Of a stretch of DNA of 64,000 bases, positions 1 through 8,727 are shown one piece after another. The stretch comes from Streptacidiphilus sp. P02-A3a. GTDB taxonomy: Bacteria; Actinomycetota; Actinomycetes; Streptomycetales; Streptomycetaceae. Made by a program: the position numbers and the translations under genes. The stretch spans positions 9,266,053 to 9,330,052 of the forward strand of contig NZ_CP048289.1 in NCBI RefSeq assembly GCF_014084105.1. The letters are read 5' to 3'. The notes under the pieces were generated by a model. That model was not told where the DNA came from. It saw only the letters and a list, made by a program, of their open reading frames with translations, and searched no databases. Positions within the stretch are counted from its first letter, which is position 1. Each line of letters starts with the position of its first letter.

Positions 1-375
1 GGTGAGGACCGTCGCCTTGGCGGTGAGGACGGTGAGCCGGTTCGGCACCGCCGTGAGTGTGGTGCGGATCATTCCGGTGCCGTACTCGCCGCTGACGGCC
101 AGCACCGCGAGGACGGCGATGACCGCCTGCCCGACGGTGACGCCGGTCAGGGCGAGCTTGACGGCGTCCTGGCCGCACCCCGTATCCGGGCACTTCACGG
201 CCTTGGCGGTGCCGCAGCCGAGGGCCACGGTCAGCGCGACGGCGAGCAGGAGCAACCTGCCCATGTCCCCTGTGGTGCGCAGCTTCGTCCACTCCGCGCG
301 CAGGGCGCGGCCGAAGTCCCCTCGCCACGCGCCGTCCGCCGTGCTCGTGAGTCGTGCACTTCTCAGGAGACTCAT
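1..375 (-). CDS. ABC-2 type permease, C-terminal part outside window
   Basis: The first 125 codons of a membrane component of an ABC exporter; the rest lies beyond the left edge. The protein begins MSLLRSARL. It has EWTKLRTT just before the first membrane segment (about residues 40-56) and a second hydrophobic segment near 75-95, followed by SGEYGTGMIRTTL. The upstream permease has the matching TGEYRRGLLRTTM, so the two are related ABC-2 family subunits. The ATG overlaps the TGA of the upstream permease (ATGA at 372-375), implying coupled translation. Substrate unknown. Confidence 0.8.
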   Translation of the reverse strand, partial: MSLLRSARLTSTADGAWRGDFGRALRAEWTKLRTTGDMGRLLLLAVALTVALGCGTAKAVKCPDTGCGQDAVKLALTGVTVGQAVIAVLAVLAVSGEYGTGMIRTTLTAVPNRLTVLTAKATVLT

Positions 376-1934
376 ACGTCCCTCCCGCGCAGCCGCACCA
401 CGGCCAGGCCGAAGGCGAGCGCGGCGTATCCGCACAGCACGGCGAGGCCGGCCCATGGCGCCAGCGGGTAGTAGCCGGTCGACGGCTCGTACACGCTGAG
501 CACCTGCGCGTACTGCGGCAGGGTCTGCTGGATGGCGAAGCCCGCAGCCGGGGTCACCCGCAGCAGCCACTCCGAGACGCCCGGGGGCAGTACGCCGGAG
601 GTGGCAAGCAGGAAGGGCGGCACGATCGACGCGATGACCAGGGCGACCGCCGTGCCGCTGCGCCGCAGCAGGGCACCGACGCTGAGAGCGAGCACGACGG
701 CGGCTGCGCAGAGCAGGCCGGTGCCGACCATGACGCGCACTTCGGTCGCCGACGTGACGGGGAAGACATGGAAGCCCCTGCCGCGCGCGCTGCGTTCCCC
801 GATGGGAATGGTGATCACGGCGGCCACCAGGCCGATGGCGAACGCGACGCCCCCGGCCACCAGCGCCTTGGCACCAAGCACCCGGCCCCGCAGGGGGGTT
901 GCCGCCATGGTCGTACGCAGCAGACCGCGCCGGTACTCGCCGGTGATGAACACCGTGCCCACGGCGATCACCACGATCAGCCCGGCGAATGTGCCGACGA
1001 GGAAGTTCTCGACGGAGAAGCCGACGCCCATGGCGGGCCCGCCGACGACCGGTGCGATGTCACCGGCCCCGGTCACGGTGAACCCGCCGCCGTCGGTCTG
1101 GGTGAAGCCGCCCTTGGTGGTGTTCGTGTAGCTGCCGGAGGTGCCCGCGTCGCCACCCACCTGTGTGCCGCTCCACGCGCTCTGGGACCAGCCGCCGGTG
1201 AGGCCGGGACGGCCGAAGGTGCCGGTGGCCACGGCGGGGCTGAAGCCCGTGCCCGCCGCGGTGTCCTGCTTCGCCTGCGGTGACGTGGCGAAGAGCCCGG
1301 CCTGCACGGTGCGCGCAAGCCCAGGCAGCTTCGCATGGCCGACCTTGGTCCAGTGGGAGCCGTCGGTGGAGGCGTAACCGGTGAGGCTGTCGCCGGAGCG
1401 GACCAGGCGCAGCCAGCGCGGGGACTCCTGGGTGACCTTGCCGGAAGGACCCGTCGTGTCGTGCGTGTAGTCGTACTGCATGCGCACGCCGTGACCGCCG
1501 GTGGCCATGACCGCCGCGTACGGGGATCCCTGCGTGAGGCTTTCCTTCACGATGACCCCGGCCTTCGCCCAGGGCTGGGCGCCCTGGGCCGTCTTGCCGA
1601 TCCCGGTGTCGGCCACACCGGTCAGCGACCGCAGGGGAACGGTGAGGGCGCCGTCGCCGGTGAGCGTCCTGTGGACGAAGTAGAAGCTGTCATTGACGGC
1701 CTCGCCGCCGGGGCCCTTCGGATACGAGGCGGAGTCGGCGCCGCGACCGCCGGGGGCGGGGGCGGCCGTGCCGAGCAGGCCGACCACGATCGTCACCAGG
1801 AGCGCCCCTGCCATGGCGAGGACCCAGCCGCGTACCGTACGGAACTTCGTCCACTCGGCGTGCAGCGTCCTGAGGAACCCGCTCCGCTCAGCGCGCCCTG
1901 CGGCCGGGGGGCGAGGGGTGAGGGTGGCTGTCAT
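372..1934 (-). CDS. ABC-2 type permease with large extracytoplasmic domain
   Basis: 520 residues; second gene of the exporter operon. Start chosen at ATG 1934 because it overlaps the ATPase stop (ATGA). A short cytoplasmic N-terminus with EWTKFRTV leads into one membrane helix (about residues 30-50). A soluble block of about 200 residues follows, resembling the DUF1349/concanavalin-A-like fold (PWAKAGVIVKESL, SPRWLRLVRSGDSLTGYAS, DGSHWTKVG). Five or six C-terminal helices follow, with TGEYRRGLLRTTM. Such domains are usually seen in secreted glycan-binding proteins, so the domain may sense or present a ligand outside the cell; that role is inference. Confidence 0.82.
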   Translation of the reverse strand: MTATLTPRPPAAGRAERSGFLRTLHAEWTKFRTVRGWVLAMAGALLVTIVVGLLGTAAPAPGGRGADSASYPKGPGGEAVNDSFYFVHRTLTGDGALTVPLRSLTGVADTGIGKTAQGAQPWAKAGVIVKESLTQGSPYAAVMATGGHGVRMQYDYTHDTTGPSGKVTQESPRWLRLVRSGDSLTGYASTDGSHWTKVGHAKLPGLARTVQAGLFATSPQAKQDTAAGTGFSPAVATGTFGRPGLTGGWSQSAWSGTQVGGDAGTSGSYTNTTKGGFTQTDGGGFTVTGAGDIAPVVGGPAMGVGFSVENFLVGTFAGLIVVIAVGTVFITGEYRRGLLRTTMAATPLRGRVLGAKALVAGGVAFAIGLVAAVITIPIGERSARGRGFHVFPVTSATEVRVMVGTGLLCAAAVVLALSVGALLRRSGTAVALVIASIVPPFLLATSGVLPPGVSEWLLRVTPAAGFAIQQTLPQYAQVLSVYEPSTGYYPLAPWAGLAVLCGYAALAFGLAVVRLRGRDV

Positions 1935-2878
1935 CGCGTGGCCTCCCCCGCCGGGATGCCCCGGTATTCCACCGCGTCCCGGGTGAGCGCCATGTACGCC
2001 TCTTCGAGCGTCGCCCGGTGCGCGGACACCTGGGAGAACGGCACCCCGTTCCGGGCGAGCAGGGCCACGATCTCCTCGTCGGGCAGGCCCGTGACGCCGA
2101 GGGTGTCGGGGCCGGTGGCGAAAACGGTGGCGCCCGCGCCGTCCAGGACCTGGGCGGCTCGCGGAGGCGCGGAGGTACGCAGGGTGACCCGGCCGCCGGA
2201 CGCCTCGGCGAGCAGCTCGGACACGCTGGTGTCCGCGACGACCCGGCCGCGGCCGATCACCACGAGATGGTCCGCGGTGTCTTCGAGTTCGCTCATCAGG
2301 TGACTGGAGACCAGGACGGCGCGGCCCTGCCGGGCCAGCGACGACAGGAAACCGCACATCCACACGATGCCGTCGGGGTCGAGGCCGTTGAACGGCTCGT
2401 CCAGCATGACCACCGGCGGGTCACCGAGCAGCACCGCCGCGATCCCCAGGCGCTGGCGCATGCCCAGCGAGAAGCCGCCGGCCTTGCGCCGGGCCGCCGT
2501 GCCCAGGCCGGCCTGATCGATAACCTCGTCCACCCGCCGGGCCGACACGCCCTGTGAGTGGGCCAGCCACAGCAGGTGGTTACGGGCGGTACGGCTCGGC
2601 TGCAGCGCGGAGGCGTCGAGTAGTGCCCCCAGATGCCGAAGCGGGCGACGCAGGGTGCGGTACGGCACCCCGCCGACCAGGGCCTTTCCCTCCTCAGCTG
2701 CGTCAAGACCCAGGATCACGCGCATGGTGGTGGACTTGCCCGCGCCGTTCGGGCCGACGAAACCGGTCACCCGTCCGGGCCGCACGGTGAACGTCATCCC
2801 GTCCAGAGCCAGCTGTGGTCCGAAGCGTTTACGCAAACCCATGACCTCGATCGTCGCCTTCGTACTCTCATCACTCAT
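1931..2878 (-). CDS. ABC transporter ATP-binding protein
   Basis: 315 residues; ATPase of the exporter formed with the two downstream permeases. Walker A GPNGAGKST (about residues 42-50), ABC signature FSLGMRQR, Walker B VVMLDEP and switch-region SSHLMSELE are all present. The C-terminal extension is typical of drug or antibiotic-type ABC-2 ATPases. ATG 2878 is preferred over the in-frame GTG at 2887 because GGGTGGAG lies just upstream. The gene diverges from a two-component system across about 120 bp, the usual arrangement when the kinase/regulator pair controls the exporter. Substrate not predictable. Confidence 0.9.
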   Translation of the reverse strand: MSDESTKATIEVMGLRKRFGPQLALDGMTFTVRPGRVTGFVGPNGAGKSTTMRVILGLDAAEEGKALVGGVPYRTLRRPLRHLGALLDASALQPSRTARNHLLWLAHSQGVSARRVDEVIDQAGLGTAARRKAGGFSLGMRQRLGIAAVLLGDPPVVMLDEPFNGLDPDGIVWMCGFLSSLARQGRAVLVSSHLMSELEDTADHLVVIGRGRVVADTSVSELLAEASGGRVTLRTSAPPRAAQVLDGAGATVFATGPDTLGVTGLPDEEIVALLARNGVPFSQVSAHRATLEEAYMALTRDAVEYRGIPAGEATR

Positions 2879-2997
2879 GGGCTCCACCCTGTGACGGAGC
2901 GAGTTACAGGGGCCGAACGGCCACTGTCATCTCGCTGTTAGGCGCCTCGGCTTAGCCTGGCCCGGTACGTGTCCTGGTGCACTGGCGAGAGGGGAGC

Positions 2998-4257
2998 ATG
3001 CAGATGACATGGAGGCCGCCCCGACGGCTCGCGGGCCTGACTGCCCGGCTCGGCCTGCGCCGTGGCACTGCCCGCACCCGCTTCACCGCCTTGTACGTGA
3101 CTCTGTTCCTGCTGTCGGGAACGGCGCTGCTGGCCATCGCGGCCGTGGTGGCATCCGGCGGATCGCGCTCCAGCCAGACTGCCCCCGATGGCGGCACCGA
3201 TCAGCCCGCCACGGCGGCACAGGCCCAGGGCCGCATCGACGAGCTGGAGCAGCAGCTGACCCAGGCGCACGACACCCAGTCCCGGCAGATCGTGACCGGC
3301 TCCGCTATCGCCCTCGGCGTCATGGCGGTGATCTCGGTCGGCCTCGGCTGGTTCGTCGCCGGCCGGGTGCTGCGCCCGCTGCGCGTGATGACTGCGGCCA
3401 CCCGCCGGATCACCGCCGACAGCCTGCACGAACGCCTGGCCATCGGCGGCCCCGGCGACGAGGTGAAGGACCTCGCCGACACCATCGACGACCTCCTCGG
3501 CCGCCTGGAGGGCTCCTTCGACGCCCAGCGCCTCTTCGTCGCCAACGCCTCCCACGAGCTGCGCACCCCGCTCACCACGATGCGGGCCTCCCTGGACGTG
3601 GCCCTCGCTAAGCCGGGCCCGGTACCCGAGACCACGGCCACGCTGGCCGCCCGGATGCGCGCCGAACTCGACCAGGTGGACCGGCTGCTGGAGAGCTTCC
3701 TCGTCCTGGCTCGCACCCAGCACGGCGAGTTCACCGACTCGGCGCGCCTCACCCTAGGCCAACTCGCACTGACCGCCTTGACCGGACGGGCAAAGGACAT
3801 CGCGGCCAAGGGACTGACCGTGCGTGAAAACCGGAGCGACGACTCCGCGTGGGTGTGGGGCAGCCAGGCGCTGCTGCGCCGCGCGGCCGACAACGTGGTC
3901 GACAACGCGATTGCGCACAACAACCCCGGGGGCTGGATCAGTGTCGCGGTACGGGCCGAAGGAGACGACGCGGGCGCAGTGTCCCTCGTCGTCGAGTCCA
4001 GTGGGCCGGTCCTTGACCAGCGGCGGGTGGCGGACCTCGCGCAACCTTTCCGCCGCCTTGGCGCCGACCGTACCGGCACCGGCCAGGGCAGCGGCCTCGG
4101 CCTCTCCATCGTCGCGGCCATCACCCAGGCCCACCACGGCACCCTGGACCTGCGCGCCCGCCCCGACGGCGGCCTGCGCGTGACCATCACCCTCCCCCGT
4201 ACAGACGGCAGGGCGACAGCGGAAGCCCCCGACACAGAGACGGGCGTGGCGCGTTGA
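2998..4257 (+). CDS. Sensor histidine kinase
   Basis: 419 residues, membrane-bound. A first helix near residues 35-60 and a second near 100-125 flank a short, glutamine-rich extracytoplasmic loop (DELEQQLTQAHDTQ), followed by HAMP. The phosphoacceptor is in SHELRTPL (His186); the ATPase domain has DNVVDNAIAHNN (N box) and GQGSGLGLSIV (G box). ATG 2998 is preceded by GAGGGGAG. The stop overlaps the regulator start. The small sensor loop suggests envelope or membrane sensing; the divergent ABC exporter is the likely output (inference). Confidence 0.92.
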   Translation: MQMTWRPPRRLAGLTARLGLRRGTARTRFTALYVTLFLLSGTALLAIAAVVASGGSRSSQTAPDGGTDQPATAAQAQGRIDELEQQLTQAHDTQSRQIVTGSAIALGVMAVISVGLGWFVAGRVLRPLRVMTAATRRITADSLHERLAIGGPGDEVKDLADTIDDLLGRLEGSFDAQRLFVANASHELRTPLTTMRASLDVALAKPGPVPETTATLAARMRAELDQVDRLLESFLVLARTQHGEFTDSARLTLGQLALTALTGRAKDIAAKGLTVRENRSDDSAWVWGSQALLRRAADNVVDNAIAHNNPGGWISVAVRAEGDDAGAVSLVVESSGPVLDQRRVADLAQPFRRLGADRTGTGQGSGLGLSIVAAITQAHHGTLDLRARPDGGLRVTITLPRTDGRATAEAPDTETGVAR

Positions 4258-4931
4258 GAGTCCTGGTGGTCGAGGACGCCCGCCCCCTCGCCGAAGTCAT
4301 CGCCGAGGGACTGCGCGACCAGGGCATGGCCGTAGACGTGGCCCACGACGGGCTCGACGCCGCGGCCAAGCTGGACGTCAACGCGTACGACGTCGTCGTG
4401 CTCGACCGCGACCTGCCAGGCATCCACGGCGACACCCTCTGCCAGATGATCACCGAGCGGGACGGCCGCGTGATGGTCCTGATGCTGACCGCCGCCGACT
4501 CACCCGGCGACCGCGTCAGCGGCCTGACCCTGGGTGCTGACGACTACCTCGCCAAGCCCTTCCACTTTCCCGAACTCGTCCTGCGCATCCGCGCCCTGGC
4601 CCGCCGCCGCCCCGCCGCCCGGTCCCGCACCCTGAACGTGGCGGGCATCGAACTCGACCCGCTGCGCCGCATCGCCAGCCGCGACGGCCACCATTTCGAC
4701 CTCTCTGTCAAGGAATTCGCGGTACTCGAAGCCCTCCTGAACGCGAGCCCCGCTTTCCTCAGCGCAGAGGACCTCCTCGAACAGGTCTGGGACGAACACG
4801 CCGATCCGTTCACCAACACCGTCACGGTGACCATCAGCCGCCTGCGCCGCAAACTCGGCGACCCCCCGGTCATCGCCACCACACCCGGCGTGGGATATCG
4901 GATCATCGACCCAGCCGTCCCACCCGACTGA
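4254..4931 (+). CDS. OmpR-family response regulator
   Basis: 225 residues. The receiver domain has the acidic pair ED (residues 7-8), phosphoacceptor Asp51 in VLDRDLPG, the LTAAD switch region and Lys101 in DDYLAKPF. The C-terminal winged helix ends with TVTVTISRLRRKLG and GVGYRI, typical of OmpR/PhoB. The start is a TTG sharing bases with the kinase stop (TTGA at 4254-4257), so translation is coupled. Partner of the preceding kinase; probable target is the divergent ABC operon. Confidence 0.92.
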   Translation: MRVLVVEDARPLAEVIAEGLRDQGMAVDVAHDGLDAAAKLDVNAYDVVVLDRDLPGIHGDTLCQMITERDGRVMVLMLTAADSPGDRVSGLTLGADDYLAKPFHFPELVLRIRALARRRPAARSRTLNVAGIELDPLRRIASRDGHHFDLSVKEFAVLEALLNASPAFLSAEDLLEQVWDEHADPFTNTVTVTISRLRRKLGDPPVIATTPGVGYRIIDPAVPPD

Positions 4932-5178
4932 GCAGCTGACAGGGGTTGGCGGCCCACGAGCGGAGGCGGTGCTCAGTGCACCTGACTCCAGTCATCTGCG
5001 CAGCCGACTTCGGAGACTGACACGCGCGGTTACTCTCACAAACAGTCCTTTGCGCGAGCAAGATCAGAAACGGGCCGCCAGACCTCCACCGAACCTGGAT
5101 CCGTTCGCAGAACCCGTTCTCACTCAAAAGCGGGACGGATCCCCTTCTGAGACTTGCATTGTGCGAAAATCCGGGCTC

Positions 5179-6188
5179 ATGACGGCCCCTCAGCAACCCT
5201 CCCCGACCGACCGGTCGGACGCGGACGACGTCGAACAGCACGCCTGTCAGAAGTGTGACGCTCAGCCCGGCTCGCCGTGCCGCTCACGCGGCGGCGCCGT
5301 CGCCTCCGCCTACCCCACCCGCCGCTTCACGAAGGTGCCCCGGCTGAAGAAGGCGCTGCGGGTGCCGACCCCCCCGCGGACCGCAACCCCGGCAAGCCCT
5401 GGCGGCCCGGCCACACGGTCCCCGCGGCCGTCGACCCGGACCTGCCGAGCGCGGACATCCGCATCGGCTACGCCCGCTGCTCGCACCTCAGCCAAGAACT
5501 CGACTCCCAACTCGACGCCCTCAGCAAGCACGGCATCCCCCGGGACAAGATCTTCAGCGAGAAGATCAGCACCCGCGTGCGGGTCCGCCCCCAGTTCGAG
5601 GCGGCGCTGCGTACGGCGCGGGAGATAAAGGCCCATGCCCCGCACTGCCGGGTCATCTTCACCGTCTACGAGATGAAGCGGCTCGGCCGCGATGCCGCCG
5701 AACTCACCGCCCTGGCAGACCACCTCACCGCTCACGGCCTGGTCCTGGAGATGCTTGCCGGGCCCCTGCCCGGCATCTACGACCCCACCGGCGCGGCGCC
5801 GCTGCTGTTCGCGTTCTTCGCCGCGATGGCGGAGACCGAGCGCGAGAACATCCGCGAGTCGACGCTGGAAGGGCTCGACACCGCGGCCCGCAAGGGCAAG
5901 CACGGCGGCCGGCCCCCGGTCATCACCGACGACATGCTCCACACCATGCTCCGGCGCCGCGCGGGCGGCGAGTCCGTCGAGCAGATCCAGCCCGACCTGA
6001 TCATCCCCACGGGCAAACGCAAGGGCCAGAACCCCTCGATGGCGAGCATCTATCGGGCGTTGGCCGAGCACGCCAAGCGCGAGGCGTACCCCGAAGCCGT
6101 CGAACAGGCCCACGTCGACTTCGCAGCCCTCCAGGTCGGCGAAGTCCCCGGACCTCGCCCCGCTACCCCTGACCGAGCGTCACTCTGA
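5179..6188 (+). pseudogene. Zinc-finger serine recombinase, frameshifted
   Basis: Two overlapping frames together encode one protein of about 336 residues. From ATG 5179, frame one gives MTAPQQPSPTDRSD and a small Cys-rich module (CQKCDAQPGSPCRSRG). It loses register in a run of seven C at 5369-5375. The second frame then continues ADRNPGKPWRPGH and a resolvase domain: IGYARCSHLSQELDSQLDAL with the nucleophilic Ser, then MAETERENIRESTLEGL and a C-terminal HTH-like tail. One C more, or two fewer, restores the frame. Either a dead gene, a homopolymer error, or (less likely) programmed slippage. It may have served as resolvase for a neighbouring transposon. Confidence 0.7.
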
Positions 6189-6410
6189 TTACAGAGAGCT
6201 ACTTGTCACTTCGCCGTAGCTTCGGGAGGAAAGGGCCGGGAGGCCCGTGAGTTCAGAGATACTGAGGGTCGCTCAGTGGGAACCCGAGGGTCCGTCGCCG
6301 TGCTTCTCAGCTGTCGGTCAGCGGGTTCGTAGTGAACCGGCGATGGGAGCCTGTGGTGCGCCGACCGCATTTGGGGGCATCCGCGCTGTGGGCTCACTTC
6401 GACGGAGCGG

Positions 6411-6776
6411 TCACCGTGCGGCGACGTAGTGGCCACGGGCTACTCGGATCGCCAGGCCGTCCTTCAGTAGTCCGTCCATATAGACCGAGACGCCGCTGGC
6501 CTTGGCATATTTTCCCGCATCGGTCAGGGCTGTCGCGATGTCCTGGAGGGTCATGGAGCTAGGGGCGCCTTTAAGAATCGCCACGATTGCCTGGGCCTTC
6601 GTCATCGGACCCAGGTCAGTCGCGTCCGCTGGCGCGGTCGCGGTGAAGGCCGCCCGCTGCAGCGACTCCTGCTTGGCCAGCAGGCCTGCGATGTGCGCCG
6701 TGAGTCGGGCCTGTTCATCGTGGGCTTCCCGCAGTTCAGCGGCGACTCGCTTCAGGTCTTCGCTTAGTGAATTCAT
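6411..6776 (-). CDS. Small coiled-coil/winged-helix protein, recombinase module
   Basis: 121 residues. Residues 1-45 (LKRVAAELREAHDEQARLTAH) look like a short coiled coil. Residues 55-121 (TKAQAIVAILKGAPSSMTLQDIATALTDAG, then a basic end RVARGHYVAAR) look like a winged helix. It follows the second tyrosine recombinase on the same strand after 44 bp, the position and size of tnpC (about 125 aa) in Tn554-type modules. Upstream, TAGACA and TATTAA spaced 15 bp may be a promoter. Role as accessory factor for recombination is inference. Confidence 0.6.
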   Translation of the reverse strand: MNSLSEDLKRVAAELREAHDEQARLTAHIAGLLAKQESLQRAAFTATAPADATDLGPMTKAQAIVAILKGAPSSMTLQDIATALTDAGKYAKASGVSVYMDGLLKDGLAIRVARGHYVAAR

Positions 6777-6820
6777 AGTCGATACATTAATAGATCATCA
6801 TGCTAAGTGTCTATAGATTC

Positions 6821-8392
6821 TTAGGGTGCGATATCGGGATCTAGGAGCTGTCGGGCGGAGGCCGCGTAGCGGATGGCGGTCTTCTCGTCGATGCCGAAGA
6901 CCAGGGCGAGGTGGAGTGGGTCGGGGCCGTGGGTGAGGGCTTCTTCGAGCTGGCGGTCGACGCGGAGGCGTTCCAGGTTCGCGGGGAGGTTGCGGGTGGC
7001 TTGGGTGACCCAGAGCTTGCCGACGGGTCCGTGCCCGACGGCGGACTTCTGGGTGATCAGCAGGTGGGGGTTAGCGGTGTTCGGCCAGCGGGTGCGCCGG
7101 TAGTCCAGCCATTGCATGAGGGTGTGGTGGGTGAGGTCGTCCAGCGGGCGGATGTGGTCGGCGATCGTGATCAGGCGGTTGCCGAGGTCGACGTCGTCGA
7201 GTCGCAGGGCGCGAATCATGCCCGGTCGAGCGGCGTGGACGGCGGCCAGGGCGATGATGAGGCGCGTGTGCGGGCGGGTGGAGGCGGTGACCGCCTCGTC
7301 GATGTCGGCCTGTTCCAGGGGCTGGAGGACGGGTCCGGCGTGCCTGGCGATGGGGATGCGGACGGTCGGGTTCTTGAAGACCTGGCCGGTCTTCTTCGCA
7401 TGCCGGAACAGCGACCGCAGTGCGACGATGCGGCTCTCGCGCTGTTTGCCGGTGACCGCGTCGCGGACGTCGAGGATGTCCTGGCGGGTGACTTCCCGCA
7501 GGTGGTCGTAGCGGTTTGACCAGTCCAGAAGTGCCGGGCGGACCTCGTTGAGGTAGCCGCGGGCGGTGCCCGGCGCGCGTGGTTGCGAACGTGGACCGCC
7601 GTCGAGCAGGGTGCGGGCCCAGTCCTCGGCGGTGCGGCGGATTCCCGGGGCGACGCCGTGGAGTTTGCGCGCGAGCCAGCGGTCGACCGAGGGAGTGCGG
7701 TCGTCGATGAACAGGCCGAGCCGGCCCAGGACCTCGGCGGTGTGGACGACGGACAGTCCGCGGCTGCGAAGCGGCGGGAAGAGCTCGGAGTACCGGATCA
7801 CCTCGCCCTCGGAATGGCCGGACAGCACGATGACCAGGGCGCGGTCGACGTCACTGGTGATCCAGCGGGTCCAGCCCCGGGTTTCGCCCAGTGCGAGGGC
7901 CTCCTTGCGGGCCCGGACCAGGCGGGGATTGTCGAGGTCTGCGTGCCTGCGGTCGAACCGACCGAAGTCCCTTGCGGCAGTGGACAGTTCGGGCTGGTGC
8001 CAGTGCGTCGCGGGCGGCGGGGCGGTGGGCAGGGGCTTGACTCGCAGGGCACGGCGGCCAGCCTTGCCGACGGGAGGTCCGCCGTTGCGGGGCCGCTGCA
8101 GGTTCGCGAAGAAGAGCTGCTGGTGGGTGACCTGCCGCAGGAACGGCAGCAGCACGCGGTCTCTGCCGGTAGTGCCCGCGGCCTTGCCCGCCCAGGTGGC
8201 CTGGGCTCGGCAGAGGCGGCAGTAGCCGTGCGCCTCGGGGATCGCGACCTCTCGGCGGCAGCCGGCGCACGTCCCCACGGCGTGGGTCTGGCCGTAGGTG
8301 TAGCAGCCGCGGCAGAACCTTCCCGGCAGTTGTCCCCACGACAGACACCCTGCGCACGAGGCAGCCGGCTTGTCGGCGCGTATGTGTCCCAC
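6821..8392 (-). CDS. Large zinc-ribbon tyrosine recombinase (TnpB-like)
   Basis: 523 residues from GTG 8392, chosen because AGAAGG lies 7 bases upstream and the frame begins just after the HTH gene. The N-terminus holds CxxC pairs (CAGC, CRGC, CAGC, CRLC), suggesting two zinc ribbons. A long middle region leads to a phage-integrase-like C-terminus: ARPGMIRALRLDDVDL supplies the first Arg and DEKTAIRYA a candidate nucleophilic Tyr. The central HxxR/H motifs are replaced by PLHLALVFG, as in divergent TnpB-type partners. It probably works with the smaller complete recombinase upstream. Confidence 0.68.
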   Translation of the reverse strand: MGHIRADKPAASCAGCLSWGQLPGRFCRGCYTYGQTHAVGTCAGCRREVAIPEAHGYCRLCRAQATWAGKAAGTTGRDRVLLPFLRQVTHQQLFFANLQRPRNGGPPVGKAGRRALRVKPLPTAPPPATHWHQPELSTAARDFGRFDRRHADLDNPRLVRARKEALALGETRGWTRWITSDVDRALVIVLSGHSEGEVIRYSELFPPLRSRGLSVVHTAEVLGRLGLFIDDRTPSVDRWLARKLHGVAPGIRRTAEDWARTLLDGGPRSQPRAPGTARGYLNEVRPALLDWSNRYDHLREVTRQDILDVRDAVTGKQRESRIVALRSLFRHAKKTGQVFKNPTVRIPIARHAGPVLQPLEQADIDEAVTASTRPHTRLIIALAAVHAARPGMIRALRLDDVDLGNRLITIADHIRPLDDLTHHTLMQWLDYRRTRWPNTANPHLLITQKSAVGHGPVGKLWVTQATRNLPANLERLRVDRQLEEALTHGPDPLHLALVFGIDEKTAIRYAASARQLLDPDIAP

Positions 8393-8406
8393 TTGCGGAC
8401 CTTCTG

Positions 8407-8727
8407 TCAGGCCGGCGGCAGCGAGCGGCCGTCGCGGCGCTTGGGCACGACCGTGGACGAGGAGCCGACCGCGGCCTGTTGGACGGTGTCCTGGCCGGGG
8501 CGGGTGACCGTCTCTGGCTGGGGGATCAGCAGGTCCCCGATGTCGCAGCCCAGCACGACGCAGATGACGTCCAGGTCGTCGAGCTTGAGGGAGACCGGCT
8601 GTCCGGACCACAGCCCGGACATTTTGCCGGCGGAGATCACCAGGCCGTGCTCGGCCAGACTCCGCTGCAGGTCGGATGCCTTCCAGACGCCCTTGCTCGC
8701 GGCCGTCAGTCGCAGGTTCCACCTCAT
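8407..8727 (-). CDS. XRE-type helix-turn-helix regulator of recombinase module
   Basis: 106 residues. MRWNLRLTAASKGVWKASDL, then AEHGLVISAGKMSGLWSGQP and LDDLDVICVVLGCDIGDLL, match the Cro/cI HTH of small regulators. The C-terminal 40 residues look disordered. The ATG shares ATGA with the stop of the upstream recombinase (8724-8727), and the next recombinase starts 15 bases after its stop, so the three are one transcription unit. Likely a repressor of the recombinase genes or a DNA-bending accessory (inference). Confidence 0.75.
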   Translation of the reverse strand: MRWNLRLTAASKGVWKASDLQRSLAEHGLVISAGKMSGLWSGQPVSLKLDDLDVICVVLGCDIGDLLIPQPETVTRPGQDTVQQAAVGSSSTVVPKRRDGRSLPPA

